Positions 42,404 through 52,401 of a stretch of 60,207 nucleotides of DNA are shown one piece after another. Positions within the stretch are counted from its first letter, which is position 1, and each line of letters opens with the position of its first letter. Source of the DNA: Clostridia bacterium (GTDB lineage Bacteria > Bacillota > Clostridia > Oscillospirales > Acutalibacteraceae). Location of the stretch: NCBI GenBank assembly GCA_017416765.1, contig JAFQBE010000022.1, forward strand, positions 1 through 60,207, read 5' to 3'. Position numbers and translations under genes: made by a program. Below the pieces are notes generated by a model. The model did no database searches. It saw only the letters and a program-made list of their open reading frames with translations, and was not told the origin of the DNA.

Positions 42404-43114
42404 TTATTCGCCAAGATATGCCTTCTTGATGGATTCATCGTTTATAAGGTCGGAAGCGTTGCCGCTGAGAACAATGTTGCCTGTTTCAAGCACATAGGCT
42501 CTGTCAGCAATTGCAAGTGCCTTTTTTGCGTTCTGCTCAACAAGAAGAACTGTTGTGCCATCCTTACGGATTGAAGTTATAATGTCGAAAATTTCGCTTA
42601 CAAGTATAGGGGAAAGACCCATTGAGGGTTCGTCCATAACTATGATTTTAGGGTTGGACATCAGCGCTCTGCCCATTGCGAGCATCTGCTGTTCACCGCC
42701 CGAAAGTGTGCCTGCAATCTGGCTCTTGCGCTCTGCAAGTCTGGGGAAACGCTCGTAAACCATCTGCATATCCTTTTCGATGTTGGCTTTGTCCTTGCGT
42801 GTGTAAGCGCCGAGCTTTAAGTTATCAAGAACGCTCAGGTGCTGGAAAATTCTGCGCCCTTCAGGTACATGTGCCATACCCATTTCAACAATTTTATGTG
42901 CGGGTACTTTTGTAAGTTCCGTACCGTTTAATTTGATTGAACCGGATTTTGCAGGAATAAGACCTGTAAGTGCATGCAGGGTTGTTGTTTTACCTGCGCC
43001 GTTTGCGCCGATAAGTGCTATAACCTCGCCTTCGTTAACCTCGAAGGATATACCTTTAAGTGCGGTAATCATACCGTAGTTTACATGAAGGTCATTGATT
43101 TCAAGTAATGCCAT
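42404..43114 (-). CDS. livF: Branched-chain amino acid ABC transporter ATPase LivF
   Basis: An ABC ATPase of 236 aa with Walker A GANGAGKTT, signature LSGGEQQ and Walker B IIVMDEPSMGLSP. The MALLEINDLHVNYG start and the GMAHVPEGRRIFQHLSVLDN segment are typical of LivF. It energises uptake with LivG and the LivHM pore. It is the last gene of the operon, 14 bp after livG. Confidence 0.94.
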   Translation of the reverse strand: MALLEINDLHVNYGMITALKGISFEVNEGEVIALIGANGAGKTTTLHALTGLIPAKSGSIKLNGTELTKVPAHKIVEMGMAHVPEGRRIFQHLSVLDNLKLGAYTRKDKANIEKDMQMVYERFPRLAERKSQIAGTLSGGEQQMLAMGRALMSNPKIIVMDEPSMGLSPILVSEIFDIITSIRKDGTTVLLVEQNAKKALAIADRAYVLETGNIVLSGNASDLINDESIKKAYLGE

Positions 43115-43128
43115 TTTGTTTGCCCCCC

Positions 43129-43887
43129 TTATTCACCAAGATATGCCGTAATAACTTCGGGATTTGAAAGTACCGTGCTTGTTTCTCCTTCGCAGAGAAG
43201 CTGACCGAAGTTGAGAACCGAAAGCTTTTCACACACTACGGAAACAAGGCTCATATCGTGTTCGATAAGCAGTATTGTCATATCAAAATTATCTCTTACA
43301 AAGCGTATGGTTTCCATAAGCTCTGCCGTTTCATGGGGGTTCATGCCTGCGGCGGGTTCATCAAGCAGAAGCAGTTTAGGCTTTGTTGCAAGCGCACGCG
43401 CAATTTCAAGCTTGCGCTGCTTGCCGTAGGGAAGGTTGGAAGCCTTTACCGATGCTTCGTCGTCAAGGTCAAAAACCTTGAGCAGACGGAGTGCTTCTTC
43501 GTCCATAGCCTTTTCTGTTTTGAAAAAACGGGGCAAACGGAATATGCCTTCAGCCGTTGAGTATTTGTAACGGTTGTGCAGACCTGCCTTTACATTGTCA
43601 AGAACACTCAATTCCTTGAACAGACGGATATTCTGGAATGTTCTTGCAATACCTGCCTTGTTAATCTGGATTGTGTTTTTGCCTGTGATATCTTTTCCGT
43701 CAAGCAGAATTGTACCCGATGTGGGCTTGTAAACACCTGTAATCAGGTTAAAGAATGTTGTCTTACCTGCACCGTTAGGACCGATAAGACCGTAGAGTTC
43801 GCCTTTTTCAATTTTGATGCTGAAATCGTCAACTGCGTGCAGACCGCCGAAATTGATGGAGAGACCTTTAACTTCAAGAAGTGCCAT
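43129..43887 (-). CDS. livG: Branched-chain amino acid ABC transporter ATPase LivG
   Basis: An ABC ATPase of 252 aa with Walker A GPNGAGKTT, the LivG-type variant signature LPYGKQRKLE, and Walker B LLLLDEPAAGMNPHE. Its start codon overlaps the livM stop by 1 bp. Substrate assignment to branched-chain amino acids is by family, and similar systems also move urea or amides. Confidence 0.94.
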   Translation of the reverse strand: MALLEVKGLSINFGGLHAVDDFSIKIEKGELYGLIGPNGAGKTTFFNLITGVYKPTSGTILLDGKDITGKNTIQINKAGIARTFQNIRLFKELSVLDNVKAGLHNRYKYSTAEGIFRLPRFFKTEKAMDEEALRLLKVFDLDDEASVKASNLPYGKQRKLEIARALATKPKLLLLDEPAAGMNPHETAELMETIRFVRDNFDMTILLIEHDMSLVSVVCEKLSVLNFGQLLCEGETSTVLSNPEVITAYLGE

Positions 43888-44969
43888 TATTTAATCTCTC
43901 CTTTCTTTTCCTTTTTTATAAGCCCTTTAAGTTTGTTTGTGTAAGCTGTAATTCTGCCCTTGAGCTTTGAGTTTGATGTTACAAGCATCATTGCAATAAG
44001 AATTACTGCATAAAACAGCATACGGTAGTTGCCGATTGTTTCGCGCAGAAGCTCGGGGATAAGAGTGAGTACAACAGCCGCAATAACGCTGCCGCGGATT
44101 GAGCCGATACCGCCGAGAACAACAAATACAAGAATAAGAATGGACATATTGTAGTCAAATTTTGAAGCCTGAAGTGTTGAAAAGTTATGTGAATATATAA
44201 CACCTGCAACACCTGCAAGGAAGGCTGTCAGACCGAAGGTGATGAGCTTGTATTTTGTAATGTTCAGACCAACGGATTCAGCAGCGATTCTGTTGTCGCG
44301 GATTGACATAACTGCACGGCCGGTACGGGAGTATACGAAATTATATGCGATGATAACTGTGATAAGCAGAATTATAAATGCAACGGTAAAGTTTGAATCC
44401 TTGGGTGTACCGTTTAAGCCCAACGCACCGTTGATTATCATTTTGCCGTCGGGTGCCATATTCATATCCGCAGCGCTCTTGATTGAAAGGTGGAAACCTT
44501 CCGCATCCTTGCCAAGGTAAAGCGAAGCGCAGATGTTTTTGATTATTTCTCCAAAAGCAAGTGTGACAATTGCAAGATAGTCGCCGCGAAGGCGAAGTAC
44601 GGGGATGCCTATAAGAACACCGAAAAGTGCGGCACAAAGACCGCCGAGAAGTATCGCAATCGGGAAACGGACCATTGCTTCGGGAATAGCTTCTTTCATA
44701 AGGCTTGAAAAAAGTGCGCCCGAGTATGCACCGATACACATGAAGCCTGCCTGACCGAGGCTGAGCTCACCGAGGATACCGACAGTAAGGTTAAGCGAAA
44801 CTGCAAGTATTGAGTAAACACAAAGCGGTACAAGTAGCGACTGCATCATGAAAGACATTTTGCCGAAATTAAGAATGAGCTGTACTATGGTAAAAACAGC
44901 TATAAGCAAAGCGTATGTGATAAAGCTCTTTTTGGTGTAAGGCTTAATCAGCTTGGATTTTGTTTTCAT
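43887..44969 (-). CDS. livM: Branched-chain amino acid ABC transporter permease LivM
   Basis: A 360-aa permease with about 9-10 membrane segments and the family loop GGLCAALFGVLIGIPVLRLRGDYLAIVTLAFGE, split here as about 110-143. It forms the membrane pore with LivH. It lies 28 bp after livH and overlaps livG. Confidence 0.93.
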   Translation of the reverse strand: MKTKSKLIKPYTKKSFITYALLIAVFTIVQLILNFGKMSFMMQSLLVPLCVYSILAVSLNLTVGILGELSLGQAGFMCIGAYSGALFSSLMKEAIPEAMVRFPIAILLGGLCAALFGVLIGIPVLRLRGDYLAIVTLAFGEIIKNICASLYLGKDAEGFHLSIKSAADMNMAPDGKMIINGALGLNGTPKDSNFTVAFIILLITVIIAYNFVYSRTGRAVMSIRDNRIAAESVGLNITKYKLITFGLTAFLAGVAGVIYSHNFSTLQASKFDYNMSILILVFVVLGGIGSIRGSVIAAVVLTLIPELLRETIGNYRMLFYAVILIAMMLVTSNSKLKGRITAYTNKLKGLIKKEKKGEIK

Positions 44970-44997
44970 TGGCTTTGACCTTTCCTTTCTTTACGGA

Positions 44998-45879
44998 TTA
45001 AACCTTTTCGCTGATTTTCTTGCCGAGGATACCTGTGGGCTTGAACATCAGCACAAGTATCAGCACGCCGAAAACAATGGCATCTGCAAGCTGTGTGGAA
45101 ATATAGGCTCTGCCGAGAATCTCAATAACGCCGATAAGTATACCGCCTATCATAGCGCCGGGGATAGAGCCGATACCGCCGAAAACAGCAGCGACGAAAG
45201 CTTTGATGCCGGGCATTGCACCGGTAGTATTTGAAAGGATGGGGTATGCGGAGCAAAGCAGTGCGCCTGCAATTGCAGCAAGTGCGGAACCGATTGCAAA
45301 GGTGAGTGAAATGGTGCGGTTTACATTAACACCCATGAGCTGTGCTGCACCCTTGTCTTCGCTTACTGCGAGCATGGCGCGTCCGCTTTTTGTCTTTTTT
45401 ATGAAAAGCGAAAGAGCGATCACTATTATTAACGAAACAACAATTGCTGTAGAGGTTTCGCCTGAAATAACAACCTGACCGTCAAACAGCTTTATTGCGG
45501 GAATGCTGACAACGGATTTGAAGTTTACGGGGTTGGCGCCGAAAATAACAAGTGCAATATTCTGCAGGAAATAGCTGACACCTATTGCTGTAATAAGAAC
45601 GGCAAGTGATGTTGCCTGACGCAGAGGCTTGTACGCTATTTTTTCAATAGATACACCCAATGCGGTACAGGCAACCATTGCCACAAGCACCGCAGCCACA
45701 GGGGGAAGCCCTGCTTTTGAACCTGCGAGGTAAACTACATACGCACCTATCATAATTACATCGCCGTGTGCAAAATTGAGCATTTTTGCAATGCCGTAAA
45801 CCATTGTATAGCCCAGCGCAATAACCGCATATATGCTGCCAAGGCTTATACCGTTGATAAGGTTACTTAAAAAACCCAT
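44998..45879 (-). CDS. livH: Branched-chain amino acid ABC transporter permease LivH
   Basis: A 293-aa permease with 8 or so membrane segments. It has the typical opening NGISLGSIYAVIALGYTMVYG and AVFGGIGSIPGAMIGGILIGV near the C-terminus. It is the first gene of livHMGF. The binding-protein gene, usually adjacent, lies about 2.2 kb upstream on the same strand behind an opposing gene. Confidence 0.93.
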   Translation of the reverse strand: MGFLSNLINGISLGSIYAVIALGYTMVYGIAKMLNFAHGDVIMIGAYVVYLAGSKAGLPPVAAVLVAMVACTALGVSIEKIAYKPLRQATSLAVLITAIGVSYFLQNIALVIFGANPVNFKSVVSIPAIKLFDGQVVISGETSTAIVVSLIIVIALSLFIKKTKSGRAMLAVSEDKGAAQLMGVNVNRTISLTFAIGSALAAIAGALLCSAYPILSNTTGAMPGIKAFVAAVFGGIGSIPGAMIGGILIGVIEILGRAYISTQLADAIVFGVLILVLMFKPTGILGKKISEKV

Positions 45880-46021
45880 AGTGTATAACCACCCTATTTT
45901 AAAAAATATATATAAGAATATATCACAAAATTATAATAAATACAAGAAAAAAATAAATTTGTTGATTTATACCATGCATAATGGTAAAATCTAATCAGAA
46001 TACCATGAAAGGGTGCTTTCT

Positions 46022-48004
46022 ATGAAATCAAAACGCTTTATTGCTTTTGCGCTGTTCATAGCCATGCTGTTGTATGCAGCTGTGTTTCCCGCAGGGGCAG
46101 CCGAACAGCAGGAAAATAAAGTGAATCCGTCAACCTGGGCGGCAACCGACGGTCTCGGCAGAACTTTATCCTCTGCAAAAGAAACAGGCGGTAAGTGTCA
46201 GGATAAATTTGTAGGCGTGTTTTACTGGACATGGCATTATCGCTGGGTGAATGACCATGAACCGCTCACTACGGGCAGCGTGCTTGACAAATACCCCGAA
46301 GCTCTTAACGATTGGGAACACCCCGCATGGAACAATACTTATGACGGCAGACCGTATTTCTGGGATGAACCGCTTTACGGTTTTTATACAAGTACGGACA
46401 GATATGTTCTGCGTAAGCATGCCGAACTGCTTGCCGATACGGGTGCCGATGTTGTAATTTTTGATACAACAAACGGAACGCTGCTTTTTGAGCCTGCGGC
46501 TGAGGTGCTGCTTGATGTATGGACAGAAGCTAAGGCTGACGGTGTTGATGTGCCGCAGGTTGCATTCATTCTCAACTTCGGAGCTAATGAAGAAGCGCGC
46601 ACACAGTTGAGAACACTTTACGATATTATGTATTCAAAAGGGCTTTACAAGGATTTGTGGTTCATGTGGGAAGGTAAGCCCCTTGTAATGGCAGATATAC
46701 GCTGCCTTGACCTTGAAGATGAAACTGACAAAGAAATCTTTGAGTTTTTCACTTTCCGCGATAACGAATCTACATATTTTGCTGACGATACAGCTTTTCT
46801 TGACGATACATGGGGCTGGTGTTCTGTTTATGAACAGACAAGGTTCGGCAAACGCATATGGGGCGGTACGGAGCAGATGTGCGTTTCCGTTGCACAGAAT
46901 GCCAATGAATACGGTCTTAACGCTATGAATTGTCCCAATGGTACGGTTCACGGCAGAAGCTATACGAAAGGTGAGTATTCCTACAGCTACACTTATGGTG
47001 GTAAGGAAATTACGGTTGATAAAAATACCGAAAACTCAATGTTCTACGGTCTTAATTTCCAGCAGCAGTGGGATTATGCGCTTGAAGCTGACCCCGATTT
47101 TATTTTCGTGACGGGCTTTAACGAATGGATCGCCGGCAGATGGAAGGAATGGAACGGCACGGAAAACGCTTTCCCCGACCAGTTCAGCCCCGAATACAGC
47201 CGCGACGTTGAGCCGAGCAACGGTGTGCTGAAAGATTACTATTACTATCAGCTTGTTGAAAATATCCGCCGTTTCAAGGGGGCAGACAGTCTGCCCGAAA
47301 CCGATGCCGAAAAAACAATTGACATTTCGGCTGACCTATCTCAATGGAACGGCGTAAAGCCCGAATATAACCATTATACAGGCTATGAAAACCGCAACAG
47401 TGCAGGCTGGCTCGGTACGCATTACACGAATGCCACCATGCGCAACGATATATCAAAGGCAAAGGTTGCCTATGACAGCGAAAATGTTTACTTCTATGTT
47501 GAAGCCGTTGCTGACCTGACACCCGAAACGGATAATGCCTGGATGCGCTTATTTATTGATACGGATACAAGCGGTGTATCGCCGAACTGGGAAGGCTTTG
47601 AGTATGTTATAAACCGCAATTCGCCGGAAAACGGTAAGGTTACGGTTGAACGCTTTACAGGCGGCTGGGCTTTTGAAACGGTTGCGGCGGCGGATTATGC
47701 CGTGCGCGGTAATGTGCTTGAGATAGCTGTACCGCGGTCCGCACTCGGACTTACAGGCGATACCGTTAAATTCAATTTCAAATGGTCGGATAATATGCAG
47801 GCTGACGATATAATGGATTTCTATTCAAACGGCGATGCTGCACCCGGCGGCAGATTTACCTTTGTTTTTGACAGCACGGCAAACGGAGAAAATATTGCTC
47901 CGAAAACAGAAGAAAATGTATTTGCAAGAGTTTTCAGAAATCTTTTTGAAAATTTTCAAAGCCAATATGCGGATTTCAGAAAGTTGGTAAATTATTACTT
48001 TTAA
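46022..48004 (+). CDS. Secreted TIM-barrel glycosidase-like protein with CBM9-like domain
   Basis: The protein has 660 aa with an N-terminal signal peptide ending near AGA (about residue 25). Residues about 60-420 resemble GH71/GH99-type barrels (VGVFYWTWHYRW, ADVVIFDTTNG, FVTGFNEWIAGRW). Residues about 430-630 look like a DOMON/CBM9 carbohydrate-binding domain (AKVAYDSENVYFYVEA, WMRLFIDTDTSG). Candidate catalytic acids are the Glu in FNEW and the Asp in FDTTN, but I cannot assign the family with certainty. The ATG at 46022 follows AAAGGGTG. It is monocistronic and inserted between livH and the liv binding-protein gene on the opposite strand. Confidence 0.75.
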   Translation: MKSKRFIAFALFIAMLLYAAVFPAGAAEQQENKVNPSTWAATDGLGRTLSSAKETGGKCQDKFVGVFYWTWHYRWVNDHEPLTTGSVLDKYPEALNDWEHPAWNNTYDGRPYFWDEPLYGFYTSTDRYVLRKHAELLADTGADVVIFDTTNGTLLFEPAAEVLLDVWTEAKADGVDVPQVAFILNFGANEEARTQLRTLYDIMYSKGLYKDLWFMWEGKPLVMADIRCLDLEDETDKEIFEFFTFRDNESTYFADDTAFLDDTWGWCSVYEQTRFGKRIWGGTEQMCVSVAQNANEYGLNAMNCPNGTVHGRSYTKGEYSYSYTYGGKEITVDKNTENSMFYGLNFQQQWDYALEADPDFIFVTGFNEWIAGRWKEWNGTENAFPDQFSPEYSRDVEPSNGVLKDYYYYQLVENIRRFKGADSLPETDAEKTIDISADLSQWNGVKPEYNHYTGYENRNSAGWLGTHYTNATMRNDISKAKVAYDSENVYFYVEAVADLTPETDNAWMRLFIDTDTSGVSPNWEGFEYVINRNSPENGKVTVERFTGGWAFETVAAADYAVRGNVLEIAVPRSALGLTGDTVKFNFKWSDNMQADDIMDFYSNGDAAPGGRFTFVFDSTANGENIAPKTEENVFARVFRNLFENFQSQYADFRKLVNYYF

Positions 48005-48064
48005 GCAGTAAATTACAGTTGGTCTGGGACAAACTGCAATTTGTCAATTTTCATACACAGCAAA

Positions 48065-48096
48065 AAAGCGTTGTGCCCGAAACGGCACAACGCTTT
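48065..48096. terminator. Bidirectional hairpin terminator
   Basis: The arms aaagcgttgtgcc (48065-48077) and ggcacaacgcttt (48084-48096) pair perfectly over 13 bp around a 6-base loop. It sits between converging genes, the TIM-barrel gene and the liv binding-protein gene. Confidence 0.87.
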
Positions 48097-48117
48097 GATT
48101 TTGTTTTATGTTACTGA

Positions 48118-49293
48118 TTAAAGGGCCTTGTATGCGCCGTTTTCGATGATAACAGCAGCGGGGTCCTTGGAAACAGCACCGGAAGCATCCCATGTGAGGG
48201 CTGCACCTGCACCTGTAAGGCCGTAGAATTCAAAGCCTTCTGCGCAGATAGCTGCCTTGAGGATTTCGCAGATTTCAGCAGCTGTCATATCAGCTGTGAT
48301 GTTGTTTTCTTCAATGAGCTTAGCGAGAATCTTAACACCGTCGTAAGCATCAGCTGCGAACTGGTTGGGGATTTCATTGTTGTAGGCTGCTTTGTATGCA
48401 GAAACGAAAGCCTGTGTAGCATCGTCTGTAGCGTCAGCTGCGAAGGGGGTAAGAAGCATTACGCCTTCAGCAAGGCTTGTGTCGAAGCCTTCAATAGCAA
48501 GCAGACCGTCAAGACCGTCGCAGCCGAAGAACTTGGGTGCGTAGTCAGCAGCCTTTGCAGCGCCGAGGATAAGAGAAGCTTCTGTGTAGTAGATGGGAAG
48601 GAATACAAGCTCTGCACCTGCAGTTTTGCAAGCCTGAATCTGAGCGGAGAAGTCGGACTTGCTGTCCTTGGTGAAGGACTGTTCTGCTACAAGCTCAATT
48701 CCTCTGTTAGCTGCTTCAGCCTTGAAGTTGTTGTAGATACCTGTTGAGTAAGCATCAGATGAATCGTAGATAACTGCAACCTTTGTTGCAACATTGTTTT
48801 CTGCAATGTACTGTGCGGAACGTGAACCCTGGTTAGAGTCTGTGAAGCAGATCTGGAAGCAGTTGTCGCCGGCTTCAATGATATCATCACCTGAAGCGGA
48901 GGGAGTAAGCTGGAACATATTGTCGGCAGCTGTCTGGTCGATAACTGCAAGACCTGAACCTGTTGTAACTGTGCCGAGGAAAATCTGCATGCCCTGGTCC
49001 TTGAGGGAGTTGTAGGCAGAAACAGCCTTGTCGCCGGGGTCAGCTTCGTCGTCAGCTGTGACAACTTTGAGCGTTGTGCCGTTGATGCCGCCTGCTGCGT
49101 TAATTTCATCTGCTGCAAGCTTTGCTGCGTTAGCAACTGCAATACCGTACTGTGCTGCGCTGCCTGTAAGGGGTCCCTGCACACCGATTACGATTTCATT
49201 TGCTTTGTTTTCGGGTGTTTCTTCGCCGCCGCAAGCTGCAAAGCAACCTGCAATCATGAGTGTTGCGAGAAGAAGTGCTATAAATTTTTTCAT
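48118..49293 (-). CDS. livJ: Branched-chain amino acid-binding lipoprotein
   Basis: A 391-aa periplasmic-binding-protein-like lipoprotein of the Leu/Ile/Val type. The signal ends with a lipobox at FAAC (Cys21). Mature features include EIVIGVQGPLTGSAAQYGIAV and a later AVIYDSSDAYSTGIYNNFK. It delivers substrate to LivHMGF. It is transcribed in the same direction as livHMGF but separated from it by an opposing gene, so it has its own promoter and probably a higher expression level. AGGAGGT precedes the ATG. Confidence 0.9.
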   Translation of the reverse strand: MKKFIALLLATLMIAGCFAACGGEETPENKANEIVIGVQGPLTGSAAQYGIAVANAAKLAADEINAAGGINGTTLKVVTADDEADPGDKAVSAYNSLKDQGMQIFLGTVTTGSGLAVIDQTAADNMFQLTPSASGDDIIEAGDNCFQICFTDSNQGSRSAQYIAENNVATKVAVIYDSSDAYSTGIYNNFKAEAANRGIELVAEQSFTKDSKSDFSAQIQACKTAGAELVFLPIYYTEASLILGAAKAADYAPKFFGCDGLDGLLAIEGFDTSLAEGVMLLTPFAADATDDATQAFVSAYKAAYNNEIPNQFAADAYDGVKILAKLIEENNITADMTAAEICEILKAAICAEGFEFYGLTGAGAALTWDASGAVSKDPAAVIIENGAYKAL

Positions 49294-49511
49294 GATGTTA
49301 CCTCCTTAAAATTTATCCATAACAATGGACTTTCGGATGTTAGTAATATAACACTTTTTAAAGTAAAGTGTCAATATTAATTTTTGATTTTAAAGCTTTA
49401 ATCGGTTAAAGAGTTGCTAAAGAAGCTTGTTTTATTGACAAGAGAAACGCACGAATATATAATAACTATGTTAATTAATCTCTGATTATCAATAATATGG
49501 AGAAAAGAATT

Positions 49512-51803
49512 ATGCTGAAAAAATCACTTATTGCAAAAACCGATGCGGCAGCCTCCGCTTCGCAGATTTTTGAAGGTAACGGTTTTCGTATTACCTATCT
49601 GACCTCTCGCCTTATCCGCTTTGAAACAGGCAGCTTTACAGATTTGCCCAGCACGGCGGTATGGTTCAGGCGTTTCGAAGGCGGCAACATGAATGTTGCA
49701 CAGCAGGGTAAGACGATAACGGTTGAAACCGATACCTGTGTATTTATAATTGAAAACCTTGTGCCATACAGTGTGGCCTTTAAGGATACGAAAAAGGTTG
49801 AAATATTTTCAAAGCAGAAGAATCTGAAAGGTACCTGCCGTACCCTTGATATGACTAACGGCAAGGCAAAGCTTGCCGACGGCTTTGTTACCGAAAACGG
49901 TGCTTATCTTTTTGATGACAGCAAATCGCTCCTTTTTGATGAGGGAGGAAGATTTACAAAAAGAAAAGGTACAGGCAAGGATTATTACCTTTTTGCATAC
50001 GGTAAGGATTACCGCGGTACAATAAACGCCTTTTATAAAATTTCTTCACCCGTACCGCTGATTCCGCGCTATGCGCTCGGTGTATGGTGGAGCCGCTACC
50101 ATGCATATACACAGCAGGAATACCTTGACCTTATGCACAGGTTCAAAAAGGAAGGCATACCGCTTACCGTTGCAACGGTTGATATGGACTGGCATTGGGT
50201 AAAGATAAAGAAAAAGTTCGGGCTTGATTACAACGGCTGGACGGGATATTCATGGAATACCGATTTATTCCCTGATTATAAAGAGTTCCTTAAAAAGCTG
50301 CATGAAGAAAACCTTCATGTAACTTTAAATCTTCACCCTGCCGACGGCGTTCGTGAATATGAAGATATGTATGAGCGTATGGCAACGGCTGTAGGTATTG
50401 ACCCGCAGACAAAGCAGCCTGTAAAGTTCGAATGCAGTAAGGATGAATTCTGGAACGCTTATTTTGATATTATCCATAAGCCCTATGAAAAGGACGGCGT
50501 GGATTTCTGGTGGATTGACTGGCAGCAGGGAACAAAGAGCGATATGGACGGGCTTGACCCATTGCAGGCACTCAACCATTACCATTTTCTTGATAATGCC
50601 GAAAACGGTGAGCTTCCGCTCATTCTTTCGCGCTACAACGGTGCAGGTTCACACCGCTATCCGCTCGGCTTTTCGGGCGATACGCTGATTTCATGGAAGT
50701 CGCTCGATTTTCAGCCCTATTTTACAGTCAATGCAACAAACGCAGCTTATACATGGTGGAGCCATGATATAGGCGGTCACATGTTCGGTACAAGGGATGA
50801 CGAGCTGTATCTGCGCTGGCTTCAGTTCGGTGTGTTCTCGCCGATTATGCGTCTTCATTCAAGCAATATGCTTGCCCTTGGCAAAGAACCGTGGAAGTAT
50901 AAGGGTGAAGTCTGCCGTGCGGCAAAGGAATGGCTTAACCTGCGCCATAAGCTGATACCGTATATTTACACAATGGACCACCGCACGCATGAAGAAGGCA
51001 CGGCACTGTGCGAACCTATGTACTATTCCTACCCCGAGAATAAAAATGCCTACGAAGTGCCTAACCAGTATATGTTCGGCAGCGAGCTTATGGTTTGTCC
51101 GATTACAAAACCGACCGATAAAAAGGTGCTTATGGCAAGCACAAAGGCATGGCTGCCAAAGGGCAGATGGACGGATATATTTACCTGCAGGTCATACGAA
51201 GGCGAAAAGACACTTGAGCTTTTCCGCGATTTGGAAAGCATACCCGTGCTTGCAAAGGAGGGGGCGATTATACCCCTTTCAGCTGATGAAGGCAATTTCT
51301 GCGGCAATCCCGAAAGCTTTGAAGTGTGGGCTTTTTCGGGCAACGGTACATTTGAGCTTGTTGAAGATGACGGCTCTGTTGATTTCAAAAACCATACTGC
51401 AAAAACTAAATTTGAAATAGCATATAATAACAATACGGTTACATTTACGGTGAATGCTGCAACCGGTGATACGGCAGTGCTGCCGCAAAAGCGCAACTAT
51501 AAAATCCGTGTGCGCGATATTGAGGTTGACGGCAAAGAGCTTATATTTGAAATAAACGGTGCGGATATTGCCCAAACCTATACTGTAACAGCCCAAAACG
51601 CTCAAAGGCTTACGGGTGAAACAGCCGAAGAAAAGGCTATCCGTATTCTTTCACGCTGGCAGGGCTTTTCACTTAAAAAAGAAATTTGCTGTCGTCTGCT
51701 TGAAAAGAACGATAACCGGGATATACTCGGCGTTTTCAACAAGGCAGCACTTCCGAAATCTGTTAAAGCTGCAGTAAATGAAGAACTTGAATGTTTAAAT
51801 TGA
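49512..51803 (+). CDS. GH31 alpha-glucosidase/xylosidase
   Basis: A family 31 glycoside hydrolase of 763 aa. It begins with a beta-sandwich (about 1-180), then a TIM barrel with nucleophile Asp336 in DFWWIDWQQG and acid/base Asp390 in GFSGDT, then C-terminal beta domains. No signal peptide is seen, so it acts in the cytoplasm. Substrate (alpha-glucoside, xyloside or galactoside) is not decided by these motifs. The ATG at 49512 has GGAG about 11 bases upstream, better than the ATG at 49497, which lacks a site. It ends 10 bp before the chromate-type transporter genes, which suggests one transcript. Confidence 0.9.
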   Translation: MLKKSLIAKTDAAASASQIFEGNGFRITYLTSRLIRFETGSFTDLPSTAVWFRRFEGGNMNVAQQGKTITVETDTCVFIIENLVPYSVAFKDTKKVEIFSKQKNLKGTCRTLDMTNGKAKLADGFVTENGAYLFDDSKSLLFDEGGRFTKRKGTGKDYYLFAYGKDYRGTINAFYKISSPVPLIPRYALGVWWSRYHAYTQQEYLDLMHRFKKEGIPLTVATVDMDWHWVKIKKKFGLDYNGWTGYSWNTDLFPDYKEFLKKLHEENLHVTLNLHPADGVREYEDMYERMATAVGIDPQTKQPVKFECSKDEFWNAYFDIIHKPYEKDGVDFWWIDWQQGTKSDMDGLDPLQALNHYHFLDNAENGELPLILSRYNGAGSHRYPLGFSGDTLISWKSLDFQPYFTVNATNAAYTWWSHDIGGHMFGTRDDELYLRWLQFGVFSPIMRLHSSNMLALGKEPWKYKGEVCRAAKEWLNLRHKLIPYIYTMDHRTHEEGTALCEPMYYSYPENKNAYEVPNQYMFGSELMVCPITKPTDKKVLMASTKAWLPKGRWTDIFTCRSYEGEKTLELFRDLESIPVLAKEGAIIPLSADEGNFCGNPESFEVWAFSGNGTFELVEDDGSVDFKNHTAKTKFEIAYNNNTVTFTVNAATGDTAVLPQKRNYKIRVRDIEVDGKELIFEINGADIAQTYTVTAQNAQRLTGETAEEKAIRILSRWQGFSLKKEICCRLLEKNDNRDILGVFNKAALPKSVKAAVNEELECLN

Positions 51804-51813
51804 GGAAATAAAA

Positions 51814-52401
51814 ATGAAAGAAAAGAAAACCGAAATAAGTACCGCAAAGCTGCTCGGTCAGCTGTTTTTGTCCTTTGCAAAAATAGGTGTAATGACCTTT
51901 GGCGGCGGTCTTGCCATGCTCCCCATGCTCGAACGCGAGCTTGTTGAGGATAGGGGCTGGGTAACACATGATGAAATACTTGATTATTATGCTGTCGGTC
52001 AGTGTACTCCGGGCATTATCGCGGTCAATACAGCTACTTTTGTAGGCTACAAAAAAGCAAAAGTGCCGGGTGCTGTTATTGCAACCCTCGGCATGGCTTT
52101 TCCCTCGGTTGTGATAATTACGGTAATAGCCGCTGTGCTGTCAAACTTTGCGGATATTCCTGCGGTACAGCACGCATTTGCAGGCATCAGAATTGCTGTT
52201 TGCGCCCTTATTGCTTCGGCTGTTATTAAGCTTGCCAAAAGCAATGTAAAAAGCGTTGCACAGATTATAATTGCTGTTGCGGCATTTATAATTATTGCCG
52301 TTTTCGGTGCAAGCCCCGTTGTGGTTGTTGTGGGTGCGGCTGTTGCAGGCTTACTGCTTGGCAGATTCAGTAAAAAGAATAGGGAGGGTGAGCAAAAATG
52401 A
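51814..52401 (+). CDS. Chromate transporter-type protein, first half
   Basis: A 195-aa CHR-family membrane protein with the family block FGGGLAMLPMLERELVEDRGWVTHDE and CTPGIIAVNTATFVGY, with about 6 membrane segments. Short CHR proteins work as pairs from adjacent genes. In many Clostridia the substrate is probably not chromate but another oxyanion. Its stop overlaps the next start by 4 bp. Confidence 0.88.
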   Translation: MKEKKTEISTAKLLGQLFLSFAKIGVMTFGGGLAMLPMLERELVEDRGWVTHDEILDYYAVGQCTPGIIAVNTATFVGYKKAKVPGAVIATLGMAFPSVVIITVIAAVLSNFADIPAVQHAFAGIRIAVCALIASAVIKLAKSNVKSVAQIIIAVAAFIIIAVFGASPVVVVVGAAVAGLLLGRFSKKNREGEQK

